Source: Liolophura sinensis (lineage: Eukaryota > Mollusca > Polyplacophora > Chitonida > Chitonidae). From it: a stretch of 64,000 nt of DNA. The stretch is taken from NCBI RefSeq assembly GCF_032854445.1, contig NC_088297.1, positions 14,127,335-14,191,334 on the forward strand, in the 5' to 3' direction. The position numbers were made by a program, and so were the translations under genes. The notes below the pieces were generated by a model, which saw only the letters and a program-made list of their open reading frames with translations, did not search any database and was not told the origin of the DNA. Positions 59,102 to 64,000 of the stretch are shown one piece after another (position 1 is the first letter of the stretch; each line of letters opens with the position of its first letter).

Positions 59102-62100
59102 GTGAGTGCAAAGCAATTTGTTCTCGTCGGAACGGGAAATGGCTTCACTTTAAAAACGGTGTAAAAAAAAGTCTACAGAAAAACTTAATTTACCAAATCT
59201 ATTATAGATGGCCTGAAGGTGTGTTTCATACTGATTTTTTTTTTTGTCCTGCATGAAGAAATTTGTCTATGCTGTCCCTGTCAACATTTCCACCTCTCTG
59301 TTTACACGGTTTACACAGTTTTTGGTCTCATTGTACATGCATGATAAGCCGTCATCTGCTTGAACAACTGAGAAGTCATTTAACGACAAGCAATTGCAGG
59401 AATATAACGTTTTCAACTCCCGCTTTCAATGTACCGTCTTATAAGACATTATAGTAAAACTTGGTTACTGGGAATAAAATTTGAGCTGCACAGTATTTTC
59501 AGATAATCGAGATAACCACTGTTCACGTCACATTAAATTGATTTACAAATTCAGCCTACACAGAACTTAACCATTAAATCTACATCCGTTGATGAAGACC
59601 ATCCGGATATTGCCCTAGCTGCTAAAATGACCCCTGTTAGTTTCGGCAAATCCTTTTCAACCTTTGTCTCAAGGTTTAATTGAAATTTAATGGTATAAAT
59701 GGAATCCTTCCCTCACCCCCACCCCACCATACCATCCCTATTCCAGACGTGAACAGAACTCGTATTATTCCAAGCTGTGAACAGCCGTCCTCGCTCGGTG
59801 GGAGCTCTTCTGTCATTTGAGGTAGCATGAAACCCGAGCTCGTGAGTGTCATTGGTTACCAGCTGTCGCCACGTGCGTCGCTAATAGCAACTGGTCCCAC
59901 GGATGTCGGTTTCCATTTTCTCCAATGTTATGAAAAACCAGCTGTTTGCTAAAAATAACTTTACTGACTCCCTTTTTTTCGGTTCCCTCTTCTTCTTCAA
60001 TGTGTATATCCGCTGCTGGCTGCATGTTATTTTTCCCGCTACCCAGCAATGTGATGTCCCAGTCGTGAATCATTGGTTGTATATGTCATGGGACGTACAG
60101 CTTATTTAACGACAGTCGGGCTATTTTAGGGAGAATCGTACGTCACACGAGGTATCCGCTATCACCGCCATCTTGTTATTTCCAACCTAACTTAGCAGTA
60201 TGTTACCGTGTACATCTTTGGCCACTGTTACGTGCATTGGCCTTTATTGTTCGGTTCAGCATAGTCACCAAACTCTCTAGGTCTGCCTACCGTGTACCAT
60301 TTATTGCTTTGTTCTTTGTATATCGGTCAGCTGTATTTTGTTCGCCATATCATTCCAGCTGAACATACACTTTAGTTCTATGCTCATAGCATAGCTCTAA
60401 CAGTGGACATCTCGGAATAACCTATTTTGTTTCATTCTCCACGACTGAAATTATTCATTATCGAGTATTATACCCCGCCAATCTGCCGTTCACGTACATG
60501 CTCATATGTAAACTGCTAATTTGGTTTACAGACCTGGCAACTACAACGATATAAAACTCACTGATACATGACGCCCTTCTTTATACATAAACCTAACCGT
60601 AGTATGCACACAGGGTCTGATCGCGCACTGGTTTAAACTTACAGGGTTTCGCATAAATATAACCCTTGAAAAACGTCTGGACAAAGTTTCATCATGCACC
60701 TAAAATCTTGTACCTTCCTATGTTCTTGGTTCAAGTTTACTATTTTGGCATCGAAGTGGAATATTACAAAAATGTGGACTAAATTGACAGACAAGGCGAT
60801 ATTTTGACTGGTGGCAGCCAGTATTTACACCAGGGAGCTTTCAGCTGTACACGTGGTCCCATATTTTAGTTTTGCACCTTACAAATACACTTGTGTTCCT
60901 AATACCCATCCTACTAACCCAACACTCAACTACCCTCCTCCTCCGCATACTCTCCTCTAATAGCACCCCTGCAGTTTTGCTTTAGCTCATTCTTTCTAAC
61001 ACGACTGCTAGCTCATCAACTGAAAGAAGCTTGTAAGTGCGAGAGGTAGTTCTGAAGAGTTGGTTTGAGACCCCAGCGTTTTGGCTTTAGCAGTCAGTTA
61101 GAAAATAAGAATGCTTTATTCAGTCACTGATACTTCCCCTGATGTAAAGCTCTAAATGTTGAGGCGCCTAGTGGGCATCTTTGTGAATTCTCCTATGAAT
61201 GTCTGCTTATAACGTGTGGCGTTTTCGTTCATCCGTTTTGGGCTTCTGAACTTCCAATCTTAGCTCATCGTAAAAGGAGATGCAAAGTCTTTGAACTTAG
61301 TAACGAAGAGTCCATCTTTACCTCCAGCTTGCCCCATGCTGTTACATCATATAGTCAAACATTGCCGCCTTCGCATGCCTAAATGTTTCCATATTGTATT
61401 TTAATTAACTTTACAATTTAATTTACAAAAAATATATACGTAATGTAACAACGCCAATAGCGAGCTGTGACAGGCTGTTGACCTCACGAGTGATTTTGTG
61501 CGACACCCTGTTTGATATCTTCTCTCTAAAGCCCCCCTCCCCCCCCCCCCCCCAGTGCGAGTCGCATACAGTTGAGCGATGCCGAATAAGCCACCATTCG
61601 CGTTTGTTACAGGAACCTTGCTAACATTTGTCAGTGACACCCCTATACAGCTTGTGACACCTGTGATATAAAATACAGACGAAGTGCTAATTAAACAGAT
61701 ATGTTTTCGTTACCTCAAAGGTCACACCCTTTCATCTCAAAGTTTTCATAATAAAGCAAGTCTCAGTAAAAATATTGTTTGTTGCGCTAGTCATTTAGGC
61801 CAAGCCCAGGTAAACACGTGTAAAAACACTGAATGACTCCAAAACAGCTGATATATCAAAACTGATGTTAATGTCCTCAGTTACCCACGCCACCGCTGTT
61901 CCATTGTTACATGTTTCAGTTGCCATTCGTCACACTGCGATTAGTTTAAACGTTTTGTTTTTGTAAAATTTGATTTAAACACATTCCACTTGCCATATTA
62001 AATGATGATGCAGTCCCCATGTACAAATTTTTTAAAACCTGATTTCCCAGTATTTCTTAACGTTATTCAAATCAAAAGGTTTCAAACTGACCATTGTTGT

Positions 62101-62312
62101 TAATGAGACAAATGTCCCACAAGATGTTCAGTTACAGGGCACGTATCATTTCAGAACCATATTGACCTTATGTTTAAAAGTCATCAGTTTTAAAGCCATA
62201 CTGGCCTGTGTTTACTTTTTACATGATTGAGCAGATATTTGCATTAGTGTATCGGAGATGAAACCGAATATATAATACTGAACACAATTTTTCTTTTCTT
62301 TTTGTGTTACAG
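59102..62312 (+). other. RBM24-like intron 2
   Basis: Bounded by the exon 2 donor and exon 3 acceptor. No SINE, MITE or coding sequence is recognised. A C-run lies at about 61537-61554. The lack of interspersed repeats over introns 1 and 2 contrasts with the rest of the window. Confidence 0.8.
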
Positions 62313-62367
62313 CTTTACCATTCGCCATCAAGTCAGGAATTCCCGGCATGCCACTCGGAAACTTCGG
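62313..62367 (+). CDS. RBM24: RBM24/RBM38-like, exon 3 (start of the C-terminal tail)
   Basis: A 55-base exon behind a strong polypyrimidine tract and TTACAG acceptor. It completes the Ala codon left by exon 2 and encodes LPFAIKSGIPGMPLGNF, then two bases before a GTGAGT donor (phase 2). Hydrophobic/Gly/Pro-rich tails follow the RRM in this family. Both phases fit exon 2 upstream. Exons coding the remaining tail should lie beyond the right edge; nothing further in the window is convincing. Confidence 0.75.
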
Positions 62368-64000
62368 GTGAGTTTGGGTTATTATTGTTAGCAGATTTAT
62401 CAAAGCTTTAAAACAAAGTTCATTCACTGTCTACTTGATCAGCAGGAAGGGGTTTTTCCCTGTCTACTTGTTTAAATATGTGAAATGTTCCTGCGAAAAA
62501 AGCGTTAGTTTACAAAAACTGAATGCAGAATTAATGGGGTGAAAGACCTTAATATACAGGTCGCTACAAAAACAAATGGCGATAAAGGCGCACTCCACAG
62601 CGCTTGCGCGCTAAGGCAAAACTGATAAGTTTTCATGGAATATTTAATATTTAAAAAAAAATTCATAATATTCTGAACACCACATTGCCCACAGTGTCAA
62701 AACAGAAACTACAGAAAGTTCTTTAAAAGATTTAGATATTTACAATCTTCCGTTTTATCACACCTCTTTTTTTCACTCTTTCATTTCGTCTGTAGCGGTT
62801 AAACACCTAAAATGCCGAACTGTATTAATCTTGGAAGATGAATTGAGATAGTCAGAGAGTCTATCAAGACGATTACGTGGCTGAACCCCCTTCTAGATAC
62901 TGGTGAAATATTCTTCTTGTTTTTTTGTGTTGATTTTTTGGATTGGATAAAGGTTGACCTGTTTGTTCCCTAACTCGGGTTTGGGTTTCTGTTGCGTGGT
63001 GATTTCGATGAATTGAGATTTTTGCTTGCCATGAAACTGACGTTGGGTTTTCGAGTGCTCACAGCGTCTGGTTTTCTCGTTTTTTTCACCACAAATGTTT
63101 GCTGAGTATTGTATGCCAGGTTCAAAACCGAACCGACCCACATCACTGTTTTGAAATCTCTGATTTATTTTTTTTCTTGACTATTGTACATCTTTCTGAG
63201 TGTCTGGTAAACCAACTTTTAATTTCAAGCTGTTTAATAATACTTTGAGTGTGCGGTTGTGCAGGTTTGCCGTCATCTAGGTTTTAACTCTTACAAAACA
63301 ACAACAACAATCACAACAACAACATCAAACTAAAAACTTTGTAGTTTTGGATTTAGCAGTGTTGTTGTATCTGACCTCATTACTCTGGCCCATTTTTCTG
63401 TGAGTTTGAATTTGTTTTTCTTTTTCTTTTTTTTTTTTTTTTTTGCTTTTTCGGCTTGCATCTATACTAACGGCCCTAATAAAGTAGTTAGTGAAGAGCA
63501 GAGCTGTGTACTTATATGCGGAGTTATGACGGGCGGAATTAGCCAATTATCGCAGTTTTGTCCAAGCAGACGACAAATCTGGGTCAGCAAATATTTATAC
63601 ACCGTTCGTTTTCTGAGCGCGTGCTGTGTTAACGTGCTGCCATGACGACAGTTTGGCCGATGCTGGCAATTGGCTATATAACCCGAAGAGAGCTAAATTA
63701 AACTCTTTAAATAAAATAAGTCTGTAATCAATATTTATTATTTCAGCAGAGCTATTAATAACAAAAAATGATGCAGATTATATAGATGTCATCGAGGTTT
63801 CATTTTGCTCTAAATACTGTCAAGATGGCCTTGAGCCATAATCATTCATTAATTCGTTGGATTTGCTAGTATCCCACAAAACTGCAAGATTACAGTGAAT
63901 TTGTTTTTCGCCTGTAGTTTTGCTATATCTATATTTTAAGTTGTATCTTTACAAACAGCGTTAACTTACCTTTTATTGGAACATAAAAGCTTTATCGTGT
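62368..64000 (+). other. RBM24-like intron 3 (partial)
   Basis: Follows the exon 3 donor to the window edge. It has poly-T runs (63410-63440) and CAA-rich stretches near 63297-63330, and no recognisable exon or SINE. Confidence 0.6.

Overview
The window looks like animal nuclear DNA, most likely from a marine lophotrochozoan and probably a mollusc of the bivalve kind. Three things point there: split genes with short exons and GT-AG introns of several kb, at least 28 copies of a tRNA-derived SINE whose tail resembles SINEs I associate with bivalve genomes (species not identifiable from sequence alone), and very dense microsatellites, minisatellites and small inverted-repeat elements. There is no sign of operons, prokaryotic genes or CRISPR.

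Left part (about 2.2-24.2 kb, minus strand): nine exons can be chained by splice sites and reading-frame phase into the N-terminal part (about 458 residues) of one secreted or membrane protein. It starts with a signal peptide (ATG at 24217), continues through a cysteine-rich module and an IPT-like segment reminiscent of VWDE-type proteins, then two small Cys modules, then two six-cysteine (group A) SRCR domains, each split over two exons with phases 1-2-1. The gene runs off the low-coordinate side; no terminal exon was found. Its introns hold a 59-bp satellite, a 75-bp satellite, a dead reverse transcriptase, SINEs and MITEs.

Middle part (about 24.3-54 kb): no conserved host gene is recognised in 30 kb. 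The most interesting item is an intact 125-codon minus-strand ORF at 29578-29955 that carries the zinc-binding and catalytic residues of I-PpoI-type His-Me finger homing endonucleases. Just downstream of it, on the same strand, lies a frameshifted fragment of a non-LTR retrotransposon ORF1 (CCHC zinc-knuckle protein). The rest is SINEs, two MITE families, a ~100-bp dispersed repeat, and minisatellites of 20-37 bp.

Right part (about 54.4-64 kb, plus strand): the first three coding exons of an RBM24/RBM38 (SEB-4/SUP-12) RNA-binding protein gene, carrying the complete single RRM. The gene continues beyond the right edge.

Most open reading frames longer than 60 codons in the window come from repeats and are not genes. 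Exon limits are given to the base where splice signals decide them. Limits of dispersed repeats are by eye and approximate.
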